Shown here one piece after another: positions 42,720 to 55,194 of a stretch of 64,000 bases of DNA. The notes under the pieces are model-generated. The model saw nothing but the letters and a program-made list of their open reading frames with translations. It had not been told where the DNA came from and made no database searches. The position numbers and the translations under genes were made by a program. Origin of the DNA: Craterostigma plantagineum (Eukaryota > Streptophyta > Magnoliopsida > Lamiales > Linderniaceae); the NCBI GenBank assembly GCA_027422505.1, contig JAPQWV010000650.1, positions 124,001-188,000 of the forward strand, in the 5' to 3' direction. The first letter of the stretch is position 1, and every line of letters starts with the position of its first letter.

Positions 42720-44091
42720 GTTTCCATGCATGATTACAACACATGGGATTGCCAATTTTCGCCGATTAAGATGAAACCTAAGTAAGAGTGGAATCGGGTG
42801 AAAGGGAGATAGGAATTTATGTCAACCTTTGATTGACTAAGTATCATACCAAGATTTCTTAACGTGTGAGGAAACTATTAGTCACCTAGTTGTCACATCA
42901 ACCCATTCCTCTAAGTTTAGGTCTAATAATTACCAAGTACATCAAGGAGAAGTTGGATAAGGACTAATATAAGAAATAAAATAAGGGAAAACCCTCATAC
43001 ACATAGAACTCGACTAAAAGAAGAAAGGGAGGAGCCAAGAGGAACTTTAACTAACACACCTATCTAGTTGGGAAACTTTGGAGAGGTTAGGTGATTTTAA
43101 AATTGGGCACTAGGACTTTCGATCGAAACTGGAGCCTCATCAAACCTAATAGAACTCTCGGCGATTGAGGGATCGGTCGAAAGTGAGCTCAAAGCACGTC
43201 GAATCTGGTGACGATGATAGCGGCAAAACCCTCATGGCATACGATGAATCGGGCGATTCCATGCATACATACGCAAATCGAGCGAAACTAATTACCATGC
43301 AAACTTCAATCGGGCGATTATGTGAGTGATGGAGATCTCGGCGAAGTGATACATAGCCCAAGCACAAATCGGGTGATTGGAAGATGACGAAAGCATGCGG
43401 CGAAACAAGATATGAGCGTAACAAATCGAGCGGTAATGGTTTCCATGCATGATTACAACACATGGGATTGCCTTTGCCGATTAAGATGAAACCTAACCAA
43501 GAGTGGAATCGGGCAAAAGGGAGATAAGAATTTAGGTCATCTTTGACTAAGTATCATACCAAGATTTCTTAACGCGTGAGGAAAATATTAGACATCAACC
43601 CATTCCTCTAAGTTTAGGTCTAATAATTACCAAGTAAATCAAGGAGACGTTGGATAAGGACTAATATAAGAAATAAAATAAGGGAAAACCATCATACACA
43701 TAGAACTCAACTAAAAGAAGAAAGGGAGGAGCCGAGAGGAACTTTAACTAAGAAACACACCTAGCAAGTTGGGACTTCGAATTTGGTAAGTAAAAATGCT
43801 ATCTATTCGCTTGTAAATGTTGCAACTAGGTGGTTTAAGCATGTTAACCTTAACAATTGATGGAAACTTAAGAATCTAGGTGTAAGAAAGACACCAAAAC
43901 CATCGTTTAGGTGTAAGAATTTGGTAAGTAAAAATGCTATCTATTCGATCGTATGTAGTTCATCATTTCAGTTTCGGGCGACGGGGAAACTTTCCAGAGG
44001 TTAGGTGATTTTAAAATTGGGCAATAGGACTTTCGATAGAAACTAGAGCCTCATGAAACATAATAGAACTCTCGATCGAAAGTGAGCTCAA
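42720..44091 (+). repeat. 1.08-kb tandem array, rearranged units
   Basis: Starts in mid-unit right after the chromovirus LTR (GTTTCCATGCATG). It holds a partial unit to about 43073, jumps back inside the unit at CTAGTTGGGAAACTTTGGAG, then has an almost full unit with the marker at 43873, and jumps again near 43910-43945 (a GTAAGAATTTGGTAAGTAAAAATGC segment joined to ATTCGATCGTATG). Both jumps look like deletions between short similar words. It ends with the TSD CTCAA at 44087-44091. Confidence 0.85.
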
Positions 44092-46640
44092 TGTAATACC
44101 CGAGCCTCGTAAGTTAGTCGGCCAATAAATATGCATGCATATTATGTGACTTACGTGACTGTATGGAACATGTTTTATGATTTTATGTGCCAACGTGATT
44201 ACATATTAGATATTATTAGGGTTACTAACCAAGTAGAGGGACTAATTGAGCTTAGAAAGGGTTCATATAAGATAGGAAGGGATGAGTTTCGATATATTAG
44301 AAGTTCAAAATCTTAAATGTCTCGAGATTTATAATTCGAGAGGAAGATGTTGGCCGAACGAATAAGAATGTCAAGTTAAGGATTTTTGGAAACTACAATG
44401 TCGATTGGAAGGATCTCGAAATTTTATATCACGAAACCTTGAGACCTCGAGATCTTTGAATCTCGAAAGCTATGCTTCTCGAGATAATATTATGTACCAA
44501 TTAATGAAATCGATATCTTGGAAACTCGACATCTTTAAAGCGAGATCCTTCAATACCCAAATCCTTATCTCGAAACCTTGAACCTCGAGATTAAAAGATG
44601 TCGAAACCTTTAAAAAAACTCGATAAAGAAACAATTATTTCCCAAGAAAAGATAACAATTAAGATAAGTTTCGATTACTTGGCCATAAGGTAAAGTAATA
44701 AAATAATATACATTAGTTCGATCAAGATAAGGATTAATATAGTATCGATGTCATTTGTATTTTACAACACGCAACCAACAAGTATATAAGGAGAGAATTA
44801 CAGATCAATAGAAAAGAACTAACGAAAACCCAAATAGAAGAAATGAAGAAATCGGGTAGGAACTCTAGCAGAACTCGTCACTAAGCTGGAAAGGTATAGA
44901 CTATTTCGATGGATTTATATGCTTGTCTCGTATTTTACATGTTCTGGAAAATTTATTGAGTACTAGAGTTGGAAGGAATTAGGGTCTGACTAATAATCTT
45001 AGGGTTTTTAAGTATATGTAACAATTATTGTTCTTGAAGAGTAGGGTTTTGATCGAATGCTTAGATGAATTCCATAACAAAAATGGTGTTTTCAAGTGAT
45101 ATAATTTCTCCAGATTTGGAATCTCGAAACTGTATTAATTTTGCAGGAATAATTTCGAATTTGAAAATGAAGATAAGAAAATATCGGGACCAAACTCGAG
45201 ATGAAATCTCGAGATGAAGCTCGATATTCATCTTAAAATCCACATCAAGATTTATGTCGAATTTCATGTCAGTGTTGTAGAAATAATGTTGAGTTCCATC
45301 TTCAATGTGGGTATCGAAATCTTTATATACAATCTCGACAAATACATATCGAATCTTTGCATATAGTATGTCGAAATTTTGTTAAAATGTCGAGACATAC
45401 ATTTCGGTATCTATGTCGAGATTCATATTAGTATTAGTATCGAGATTGTTATAAGATCTCGAGATCACATATTGAAATTTCCTAATAAAGCCCGAAACCC
45501 ACCCTTGATATAACTTCGAAATTAGGTCGAGATCCATATCGAGATCTAGGTTGATATCGAAATCTTTGAAGTCTATGTGTATTATTGAACTTTTATATAT
45601 ACATGTCGAGATCTATTTCAAGAACATGTCGAGATCCTTATGAATCTCGAAATGATATTCTTCAAGTTAAGACAAAGTTCGAAACTTCAGAGTTTCGAAA
45701 TTTATAAAAGTTGAAATTAGGGTTTTCAAACTAAGCCACTTTGTGAAACTATAATTGGACTAACAAACCCTAATTCTATATGTTTCTATATTTAGGGTTC
45801 GAAGGTTAGCGAATTACAGCACGATAAACTAAATAGCTAAGGATACTAGGTAAGTGAAAGTCCCAACTACAACACAATTGTATGTGCATGAAATTATGTG
45901 TTATGTGTTTCTATGACTCCACGTGAATTTATGTGACTTCCTACTTGAATTCATTGTTTACATGACACATATGAATTATTTATAACATATGATGGCATGA
46001 CACGCATATTCATGACATGAGCATATGCACGCACGTTTAGAATGAATGGTATATGAGAGCGTGCACAATATACGATCGCCTGAGAGCGATTAAGATTCGC
46101 CAATATGGGCGTCTAATGTCGACTCACAGTTGAGTCACGGCTCTTCTATGCTACCATGGTGACGTCGTATGGCGCTACCGTCAAGACATGACATGTACAA
46201 GGCAAGACATGATTTTAGGGCTAATGCCCTCATGGCGGATCGTGAAACCTGGAGGATGCGAGCTGAGGAAGTAAGCGACACCGAAGGTACCTCTGGTGTC
46301 GACTACCTCAGATTAGGCTACTCAAGAATCTAGTGTGAACCGTCCGTGTGGCGTATGAAATCACCTTGGGCAGAAAAGGCGCCTAGGGTTAGCCTCTCTT
46401 GAGTGGGTATTGCCACTTCTATGATTATTTATCCCTTGTGGATTCGAGCTCCATGATGGTGCATAGCAAGATAGCCGAGGGCCCTACCTGACAAGACAAG
46501 ACAAGGAAAATATGAGGTCTAGAGAGCGTTGGCGCGGATGCCTTTGCGAATCTAGGACTCGTGCATGGCATGCATGACTTTCACTTAATGAGCTTTATAA
46601 ATAAGCTCATTCCACGAATTTATGTGTTGTAGGTTCACGG

Positions 46641-46657
46641 GATCACGGTATGTGATC
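46641..46657 (+). repeat. LTR 3'-end inverted repeat 1
   Basis: GATCACG-GTA-TGTGATC, with one mismatch, after TGTGTTGTAGGT. It is the counterpart of 226-242. Confidence 0.6.
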
Positions 46658-46920
46658 GTTACGAATGCGAGGCCAATTTTTGAAGCTTACGAAGGACTTT
46701 TGAGGTGGCAGTGTGTACATGGATGCGACGTGATTGGCGGGCCGTTAGACTATTTTCGAACACGCATGCGCACTCACCTATGTATTTATGTCCTAGGAAT
46801 ATTTTGTATTGTACAGAAGAGTTTCATTTATATAAGAAAAATTTTGTACGTATTTTCGTATATAGATTTCGTTTACATCACATGCAGTCGCACAGATTAG
46901 TAATAAGAATGGGTGGTGGA

Positions 46921-48442
46921 TGTTGCGAATCCGACACTTAGACAATTTTTTCGAAACTGCCCTCGTAATCGCGCCTTCGCAACCGGCACGTGCTCAATCA
47001 AATCCCGCCGCGCGTAACTTCGCCTTGAACACGTTCAGCCTCTCACCCACGTCGCCCTGCCTTGTAAAGCGGAAACGGAACAAGACAACGTATATTTAAG
47101 GGACCTCGCCGAGGTTCGCTCCTCGACTTAGCCCGTTTTATTCCTCGGCGAACAAAACGTACACTATAGGAAAACTCAAACCCGTGTGGAACCGAACAAG
47201 TCTCGGCCTCACCTCGCTAACCCAAACGAAGCTACGAACACGGTTATCCTAAGTGTCCCTTCGGGATCTTAATCACTAACCTAACTCGCTAGTGAACGCC
47301 TCGACGCGACCCCGTCGAATCTTTCCCAAAAGACTCGATGTTGTGACTTGGTGTGTTCTCGAAAATCTCCTCTCAAGACTCTCAATTTCGTGCATGCCTT
47401 GGGCTTGGCGAATGAGGCTCTATTTATAAGCCTTAGCCTCCTTTGAATTGGTAGAAGAGATCCCTAAAAGATCTCCCAAATCTTCCTCCATGATCTTCCC
47501 TAAATTTAGTAAGTATCCAAACAAGATCTCCCCCAAAATAAGGAAAGCATCTTTACCAAATCTAGAGACCAATTCAAACTCCTTGGAAGCTTCTAGGACT
47601 CAGCGTGCCGCGCCCACATCGTCCTCGCCCCAGCCCTTCGCCGCGCCGCGCGTCCTCGTCGCGCGCAGCCTGGCCCGCGCGCTGCCGCGCGCGCGCCCAG
47701 TCGCACACCTGGTCCGGCCCGCCTGGCCAGACCCGGCCTTGCCTCCCAGCTCAGCCGTCGTCACTCCGGCGCCGCCGCCGACCACTGCCGTCGCCGCCGC
47801 CGTGCGCCGCCGTCCGTCGCCGTGCACCGCCGCCGTCGGACCGCCGTCCGCCGTCGTGCTGCCGCCGGACCTCAGCGTCCGCGCCAGCTTGCATGTGCGC
47901 CCGCCTCATCGCGCGCGCTGGCCTGCCTAAGTGCCGCGCCTTCATGCCGCACTTGTCCGCGCGCGTTGCTTCAGCCTCGCGCGCCAACCTCGTCAAGCCC
48001 TGCCGAGAAGTCCCGCACATCCGCGCGCGCCAACTCTCGCGCATCCCTGCCGAGAAGTCTCGCACACTGCCCAAGTCCCATGCGCGCCAACTCTCGCACG
48101 TCCCTGCCGAGAAGTCCCCGCACGCCCTTAGCCCAATGTGCCCACGCTGTGCGCGCGCTGCCCCCGCAGCCTTGCGCATGCATGCGCGCGCGCGCGCGCG
48201 CACGGCCCCGCGCCCAGTGTAAGCGCGCGGCCCGGCCAGGCCGCCTGCCTGGCCGGCCACCGTGGCAGACCTCGCCGGCTCCGGCCGAGTCCCTCGTTAC
48301 CTCGCCGGCTCCGCCCATGCGTCGCGGGTTAAATCGTCCAAGTGTTGTTCCGCGCCAACTCGTGCGCCTTGGACCTGCACACATAGCTACTTATATAGCT
48401 CGGCCATGACGAGCTGATGACGTGGCACTCAGGGGTGTAACA
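46921..48442 (-). mobile_element. GC-rich solo LTR nested in a solo LTR, 1522 bp
   Basis: Flanked by the 5-bp TSD GTGGA (46916-46920 and 48443-48447). In minus orientation it begins TGTTACACCCCTGAG and ends GGATTCGCAACA, the usual form of plant Ty3/gypsy LTRs. A TATA box (TATAAATAG on the minus strand, about 47420) separates a very GC- and CpG-rich U3 (about 47600-48330) from an AT-richer R-U5. Long frames in the GC-rich part (up to 205 codons, several overlapping in different frames) are Ala/Arg/Pro-rich composition artefacts. Confidence 0.9.
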
Positions 48443-48463
48443 GTGGAAGTCAGTGGTGCCGCA

Positions 48464-48573
48464 CTCAAAGCACGTCGAATCGGGCGACGATGATAGCGGT
48501 GAAACCCTCATGGCATACGATGAATCGGTCGATTCCATGAATACGCAAATCGAGTGAAACTAATTACAATGCC
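48464..48573 (+). repeat. 1.08-kb tandem array, last fragment
   Basis: Continues the unit directly after the TSD of the solo LTR (AGCACGTCGAATCGGGCGACG) and stops at ACTAATTACAATGC, where the Tat/Athila-like remnant begins. Confidence 0.85.
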
Positions 48574-50716
48574 TATGTGTCGTCTCCGGGGAAGGAGACA
48601 AATCGACGTCTCACCTGGTCCGCACATCGCCTGAAAAGGTACGAATCTTTCCAAAAGTAATACCTCATGTCAGAAAAGAATTACTTCTTTTGCTGACTAG
48701 TGTACCCCTTTGGTAGGACCCTCGCAACAAGATAGTTAGCAAATTCTGCAAACCACGGAGTATCATCATTTATCACATGTATCGAGTATAAGTGCTTGTC
48801 TGGGAATCCATCATGTATCGCCCTTCCGTCCTTGTGGAATATATCGGACTTCTCTAGTCGAGAGAGGTGATCTGCCGTCAAATTCTCTGCGTGTTTCTTA
48901 TCTCGGATCTCTATATCGAATTCTTGAAGGAGTAGGACCCGTCTGATCAGCTGGGGCTTGGCATCCGGCTTCGGTAATAAATACTTAAGGGCAGAGTGGT
49001 CAGTAAATACAATAACTTTCGATAAGATAAGATATGACCTGAATTTATCGAAGGCGAAAGGCTAACAGCTCCTTTCAGTGGTCGTGTAATTGGCTTGGGA
49101 TGCGTCTAACGTCTTACTCGCGTAATAGATCGCCTAAAGGAGTTATCCCCGTGCTGCCCTAACACGGCTCCGACTGCATAATCACTAGCATCGCACATTA
49201 GTTCAAAGGGCAGCCCCCAGTCGGGGGCAACCATTATAGGGGCTGCGATAAGTCTCTCCTTAAGTAAATTAAATGCCCGCAAGCACTCGTCAGTAAACTC
49301 AAACGGAGCACCCTTTTCAAGCAATCAAGACATAGGTCGTGCAATCTTAGAAAAGTCCTTAATAAATCGACGATAAAATCCCGCATGTTTTAAAAAGCTC
49401 CTAATCGACTTCGCGCTCGAGGGAACGGACAGCTTTTCTATCGTCTCTAACTTATCTCGGTCCACTTCGATTCCTTTAGCGAAAATCTTGTGACCCAGAA
49501 CTAAACCATGAAGTGACACTTTTTTCCAATTAAGCGCCAAGTTCGTTTCGCAGCGTGCGATTACGATCTTCAAGTTTGATAAACATACGTCAACGACGGC
49601 CCAAAAACAGAAAAATCATCCATAAGTACTTCTATTGACTAACCTCACCTACCAATTCGTCGAATATTTCCAACATGCATCGCTGAAAGGTTTCTGGGGC
49701 ATTACAAAGACCGAATGGCATCCTTCGGTACGCGAACATCCCGAACAGGCAAGTGAAAGTGGTCTTCTCCTGGTCCTTGGGCGCTATAGGAATCTGAAGT
49801 TATCCTGAAGCCATCAAGAAAACAATAAGTGGTAAAGGAAAATTATCCTTTCTCGTGGCGTCGTTCAACTTCATGTAGACAATACGCATGCGCCACCCAG
49901 TCACAGTCCTCGTTGGAATCAACTCATTCTTGTTGTTGGTGACGACCGTCATGTCTCCCTTCTTCAGGACCACTTGATCGGACTGACCCATGCGCTGTTT
50001 GAAATTGGATAGATCGTCTCTAAGTCTAATAGCTTAATCACCTCCTTCTTGACGACGTCCTTCATATTGGGATTAAGTCGCCTTTGGCGGTGAGCGACCG
50101 GCTTGAACTCGTCCTCCATCAGTATCTTATGCATACAGTAGCTCGCACTAATCCCTCTGATGTCAGATATCTTCCATGCTAACGCCTTCTTGTGCACTCG
50201 TAATACGTCCAAGAGCTGATTTTTCTGCCATCGTTGAGGCTCGAAGAAATAATGATCGGAAGCCTCTCATTGCTGCCAAGAAAGGCGTACTCGAGGTGGT
50301 TGGGCAGCGGCTTCAATTCTAGGACTGGCGGCTCCTCGGTTGAACTTTACTCCTTGTCCTCCTCGATGCTTTCGTCGATGACTATAATGGGCTCATCGAT
50401 CTTCTCCTCGCTCTCGTCAATCGCCATAATCGTGTGCGTATTCTGCTCGCAGACCTGTGACAGACCTTGCACAGAAAGAGAAAATCGTGCTCAAAGACGT
50501 CTAAATAATAACACTTATCATCTTGCTCATTACTCTTTTCATCGAATCGGCCATATTGAATGTAACTTTCTCGCGGTCTACTGTCAAAGTCAATGTCCCG
50601 TTCCTAACATCTATCATAGTCTCTCCCGTAGCTAAAATCGGTCTACCTAAAATCAGTGGGACATTATCATCTTTCTCCATGTCTGAAATAACGAAATCAA
50701 CAGGAATCACAAACAT
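48574..50716 (-). pseudogene. pol: Tat/Athila-like Pol: protease, RT, RNase H, start of integrase
   Basis: Protease side: VPLILGRPILATGETMIDV (about 50665). RT: WKISDIRGISASYCMHKI (about 50180), VVKKEVIKLLDLETIYPISN, WVSP, ELIPTRTVTGWRMRIVYMKL (about 49930), DNFPLPLIVFL; the YVDD region near 49615 is too broken to read cleanly. Then GLVLGHKIFAKGIEVDRDKL and [21 protein letters not shown] (about 49400). RNase H: PFELMCDASDYAVGAVLGQ (about 49220) and [12 protein letters not shown] (48880). The integrase start FFSDMRYYFW follows a stop near 48680 and ends near 48575. Many stops and frameshifts. Confidence 0.82.
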
Positions 50717-50961
50717 ATCTACCTTAACTAAGACATCCTCGATTAGCTCGAGGGTATTTTAACGACCAATCGGCTAATTGGAGTTTCATCCTAGTGGGCC
50801 ATGCTTCGCATAATCCTAAGCGCTTAAACATGGAATACGGCAACAAATTAATACTAGCCCCTAAATCAGCTAACGCACGTTCAACTACTAAATCCCCTAT
50901 AAGACAATGAATAGTAAAACTCCTGGGTCCTTAAGCTTCTCCGTGATCTTGCTCTGAAGTA

Positions 50962-52505
50962 TCACCGAGCACTCTCCTCGTAGCATACGTTGGAGACGTG
51001 TTCAAGCATCCATCGGTTCGCCAGCAAATCCTTCAAGAACTTAGCGAAACAGGGCATCTGTGTAACAGCTTCGACAAACGATAAATTAATATGTAATTCT
51101 TTGCACATCTTCATAAATTTACCGAACTGCACGCCTCTGTCCTTCAACCGAGCTGGGTAGGGGATCTTCGGTTGGTAGGGCTTGACTTGTGGTCGCGCGT
51201 TCACCTTCGCTTTTTTAGGCTCGGCCCTCTCCTTTTTAGCCTCGCCCTTCTCGACATCGTCGCATTTTCTTTCCTCGACTTCTCGCTTGTCGTGGCCCTC
51301 GAATGCGGCTTTCGCCTTCGGCCTCTTGTGAGTGGGCACTTCCGACAACTCTCTTCCGTTCCTTAAGGTCACCGTCTTGCAATACTCCTTCGGATTCGGC
51401 TCGGTATAACTCGGAGATCCCTAATTTTGCCCCGCCAATTGCTTCGCATCCTAGCCAACCTGCTGCTCCATCATTTTGATCGAAGCGTTTGTGTTCTAAG
51501 CACGTATGACGTTCGTATCATATACTCATCTATCTTCGTCATCCGACTCTCGTAGCCGCGGTGGTATTGCTGAATTTCGTGAGGAGCATCTTCATCATGT
51601 CCTTCATCTCCCTCATGATGTCCTGACCCCGGGGGCGCATTTCTGATACTGTCGTCGCGCCCCGCTATAGAAACCGGACGGTCTAGGTTGAAATCCTGGC
51701 GGTCCTTGCCGGTGGTGGTTTGGATTCCCCGTACGCCAGATTCGGGTGCGCTCGAGGTTGGAACCTCGCCGCCCCTGATAGTTTCCCATGTAATTTACGT
51801 GCTCCAGCGGCTGCCCGACTTGGAACTCGGACGTCTTGTGGGCTGCACCACAAATCCCGCACAGCGGTGTGTACGGCGTATTCTGCGATGGTGCGGTGAT
51901 CGTCACGGCATTCATGGGTTATGCCTTCCCAAATTTTGGCAGTGGTGCGCCAATCACCGTCTGCAGTTGAGAATTTGTCGCCGCGATTTGTTGCTGGAGC
52001 ACCTCGAATCTGGCATTCGTGGCGGTCTCCTCGCTCACTACGAACACGCCTGGCATCTTAATCCTCGTATTGCCTCTCATGAAGTTGTTCCTCGAGTTCG
52101 ATCATGTTCCAAGCATCGGTCGCACTGAGCTTCACGAGCCCTCCTTCTATGGCTCCGTCTACCATGGGAACAGTCTGATCGTTGAGGACCTCCTGGAATC
52201 AATTGATCATGGGTGCCTTCGACATCCCGTGTTGCGGGCACTTTTTTAGTAGTGACTTATATCGCTCTCACACCTCGTAGAGATTTTCTGAGTCCTTCTG
52301 GTAGAAAAGTGAAATCTCCATCTTCAGTCTTAGCACATTCGACAGCGGAAAGTAGTGGCCGATAAATACGGCTCGCAGCTTCTCCCACGTAGTGATCGAT
52401 CGGGGGCAACATCTCAAGCCAACCCTTCGTTATGAACTTCAGCGACACTGGTGTCGGTCACTGTCAGAAAGACATTCAGATAGTACTTAGAACTCTTATA
52501 ATCAT
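50962..52505 (-). pseudogene. gag: Tat/Athila-like Gag, broken
   Basis: The right part (52500-52257) shows sequence of the gag domain type (WLEMLPPIDHYVG, then FLPEGLRKSLRGV). The middle (51915-51613) has a knuckle-like CGICGAAHKTSEF and a Gln/Arg/Pro-rich stretch. The left part (51372-50962) has the TLRNGRELSE motif, a Lys/Glu-rich linker and PYPARLKDRGVQFGKFMKMC, then LHINLSFVEAVTQMPCFAKF, a signature of Tat/Athila-type Gag C-termini. The frame breaks several times, and no single start is supportable. Confidence 0.75.
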
Positions 52506-54963
52506 GATTAAGGAATTTCTATGCTCAAAAGAATTCCATGGGGGTAGGATTTTCACATGTTTAGTGGCGAGAGTTTCACGAGTGGGGATTTTGGAGTTTT
52601 GATCAAGTCAAGATGGTTCTTGGGAATTAATTGAACTATTCTTCGGATAAAATAGCCTTTGGTCGAAAATCTCCAAGATTTAAAAGTGTTGAAAGTGTTA
52701 TAAAATCCGTTAGAGGCCGAGGGGTGTGAGATTTACGGACCATATAGGTCCGCGAATCACTTGTGAAACGAGGGTTCGTGAATTACTAAAAATTTCACGA
52801 ATTGAACTAAGTGCGAATTAGTAAGAACTTAAGGTGTTTTGCGAATTCAACCGTTTTGATTGCATAGATTCGTGATCTAAGAGTTTCACGAACTCTAAAT
52901 GGTTCGCGAACCCTAATATGGCTTCGCAAAGTAGAGTAATTAGCCAAGAGAGTAAGTCGCAAATTGGTGTCTTGCGGGTTTAACATGCCACGAATTAGCG
53001 AGTTCGTAAACCTTAAGATTGGCGAATCTATATTAGATCTAAGAGTTCGCGAAATGACCTTAAGGGGAGTTTTGCGAACTCAAACCCTTTTTGCGAACCG
53101 AAGTTTGGGAAATCCAACATTTCGCGGACTCGATTACATCTGTCGAACAAACCCATTCGCGAACCGAACCTAATTGGTGAATCGAGTTTTGCGAGTCCAA
53201 GTTTTGCGAACCACCTTTAGAGACTTAGGACTTTTTGCGAATTGAGTGAGGCCTTAGATCAATTCGCGAACCATAAATTAAGAAGGTTTCGCGAAGTAGG
53301 GAGCATTTGGCGAATCTGCGGTTAAGGTGCACTTTGCGAACCAGCTTTGGCGAACTGAGATTCGCGAATCCAAGCGAAGTTGGCGGACGGCATTTTGCGG
53401 GTCCATTCCAATCCACGAATCCATATTTCACGGGCCGAGTAAATTTGGCGAATCATGAGCTTCACGAATTCATGTGAGCCGTGATTTTTCGAATTCATCA
53501 TAAAGTATGGATATAAAATATTAATATCATGTAGTTTGGCGAATTGTGTATGATGTTAATTCACGAATTGTGAGTGGTAGAGAATTTTGCGAATTGTGAT
53601 AGTGGGAACATTACGTATTATGATGAGTTGACATCAATAATTATATATATGGATTTAGGTGAATGGAAATTTGACGTGGCAAATTACATGTGCATATGGG
53701 AAGTCCACGTTGCCTAACAAAATAGAATAATATTATGTGTTACATAGGCACATAGAGTTCACGAATTCATAGATAGGAACTTCACGAACCCAATTAAGTC
53801 ACGTAACTAGTAAATAAAATTTCACGAATTTAAGTCTACACGGCTGAGAGGGTTGCGAACCCTAAGTCACGAATTCTTAGCAAAATAAAACTTCATGAAA
53901 CCATGAATATTTCGCGAAACAATGGTTGGGAAAATTTCGAAAAGTAAGAATAAAATAATAATATTATGTAGACTTAGCGAACTCCTTATAAAATATTTTA
54001 TTTATCTAATATTATTCTACATCTGATATTACAGCACTTAAAGGAATACGAGAATTTAGATAATATACTGATGTTGTGATTTTATTACTAAGGTTTGGAC
54101 TTGGGAAATCTGCCGGACAGTAGCTATAGTCGACGGACGCCAGGTAAGTAGAAATCCAACTACAACACATAACTTGCGTGTTATATGTTTTGTGTGACGA
54201 TGTGCCTACGTGATTTCGTGATTACGTGGACTGATCGTAACGCCTTCATGTAATTAGCATAAATTGCATTTATTCGCATATGCATATTCGTGTGCACGCG
54301 ACTCATGGGGAAGGGTCGTGGGACTGAGTGTGCATAATGATATGTCGCTTGTACGCGGCGAGGACTTGCCGATGTGGGCAAGTGTGTCGACTCATAGTTG
54401 AGTCAGGGGCTGTCTCCTATGCTACCAGGGCGGCGTTTTAGCGTCGTCGTACTATTATTGTAGATATATATTGATATCCTGTGGAAAGGATTTGGGCATG
54501 GCCCGTGGCGGTAAGGTGCGACCTGGAGGGTGCGACCTGAGGGTATAAGCGACACAGGGTGGAACCCTAGTGTAGGCGACCTCAGCGTGGGCTACCAGCG
54601 TGAGTGACCGCCAGACAGTCGGGGACGACCGGGTTCATATGGCGACCTAGGGGAACGATGTGCATCCTAGGGTTCGGCCATCCGGCGTGGACCGCTGTCG
54701 TATTGTCCCCAAGGGACGTGAGCTCTTGTGGTGCATAGTGAGATTAGCCGAGGGCCCTGAGTTTTACTAGTACGAGTACTAGGTGCTTCGGCGTGGAATG
54801 CCCTTGCGAGTGTAATATGCATCGGCGCGGATTGCCCTTGCTTTGAAATTTATGCATCGGCAGGGTTGGCCTTTGCGGGGAAAGGGACACGTGCATACAT
54901 GCATGATTTCTGCTTACTGAGCCTCGGTGGCTCATTCTTTCATGTTATGTGTTGTAGGCGACA

Positions 54964-54984
54964 GCGAGCACGGTACGTGATCGC
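54964..54984 (+). repeat. LTR 3'-end inverted repeat 1
   Basis: Arms GCGAGCACG and CGTGATCGC around GTA, with one mismatch in nine pairs, after TGTGTTGTAGG. Confidence 0.6.
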
Positions 54985-55175
54985 GTTAGTTGACAAGGCC
55001 GATCTTTTGGAGCTTCGCGCTGCTTTTGGGGTGAGCGTATGTGTATGGATGACGACCTGTGAGGCCGGGCGCATAAGAGACTTTTGCTATGCCGTCACAC
55101 GAAGAGCCACGTAGTTAGATCTAGGATGTAGCTTATAGACCTGACATGTATTCTTTTGACGTGTACAGAACTTCG

Positions 55176-55194
55176 TTCCATTATATGAATGGAA
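55176..55194 (+). repeat. LTR 3'-end inverted repeat 2
   Basis: TTCCATT-ATATG-AATGGAA, with perfect 7-bp arms and TGTACAGAA upstream. Confidence 0.62.

Larger units (their letters stand above)
44092..48463 (+). mobile_element. solo LTR (TCTCGAGA type) with nested solo LTR
   Basis: Starts TGTAATACCCGAGCC and ends GGTGCCGCA, with TSD CTCAA (44087-44091 and 48464-48468). The empty site GTGAGCTCAAAGCACG is readable in every tandem unit. Without the inner insertion it is about 2.85 kb. The body (44300-45720) is rich in TCTCGA/TCGAGA words. A promoter-like stretch is near 44780. The 3' part (45840-46920) is homologous to 1-980 reversed. No internal coding region, so it is a solo LTR. Its first ~250 bp, with their 5' flank, are repeated at 63598-64000. 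Confidence 0.92.
48574..52505 (-). mobile_element. Tat/Athila-like Ty3/gypsy remnant
   Basis: A minus-strand internal fragment without recognisable LTRs. From right to left: Gag (52505-51610), the Gag-protease linker (51372-50962), protease (50716-50510), RT (50212-49330), RNase H (49324-48680) and the first residues of integrase. The rest of integrase is missing at the junction with the tandem array. Nearly every domain is in its own frame. It shares little with the chromovirus at 25106-29740, so it belongs to a different gypsy lineage. Confidence 0.85.

Noticed and set aside
47448..48409. Several long overlapping frames (160-205 codons) in the GC-rich stretch
   Set aside because: Ala/Arg/Pro-rich, open in several frames on both strands at once, no domain, and inside a solo LTR with a clear TSD. 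GC-rich DNA has few stop codons.
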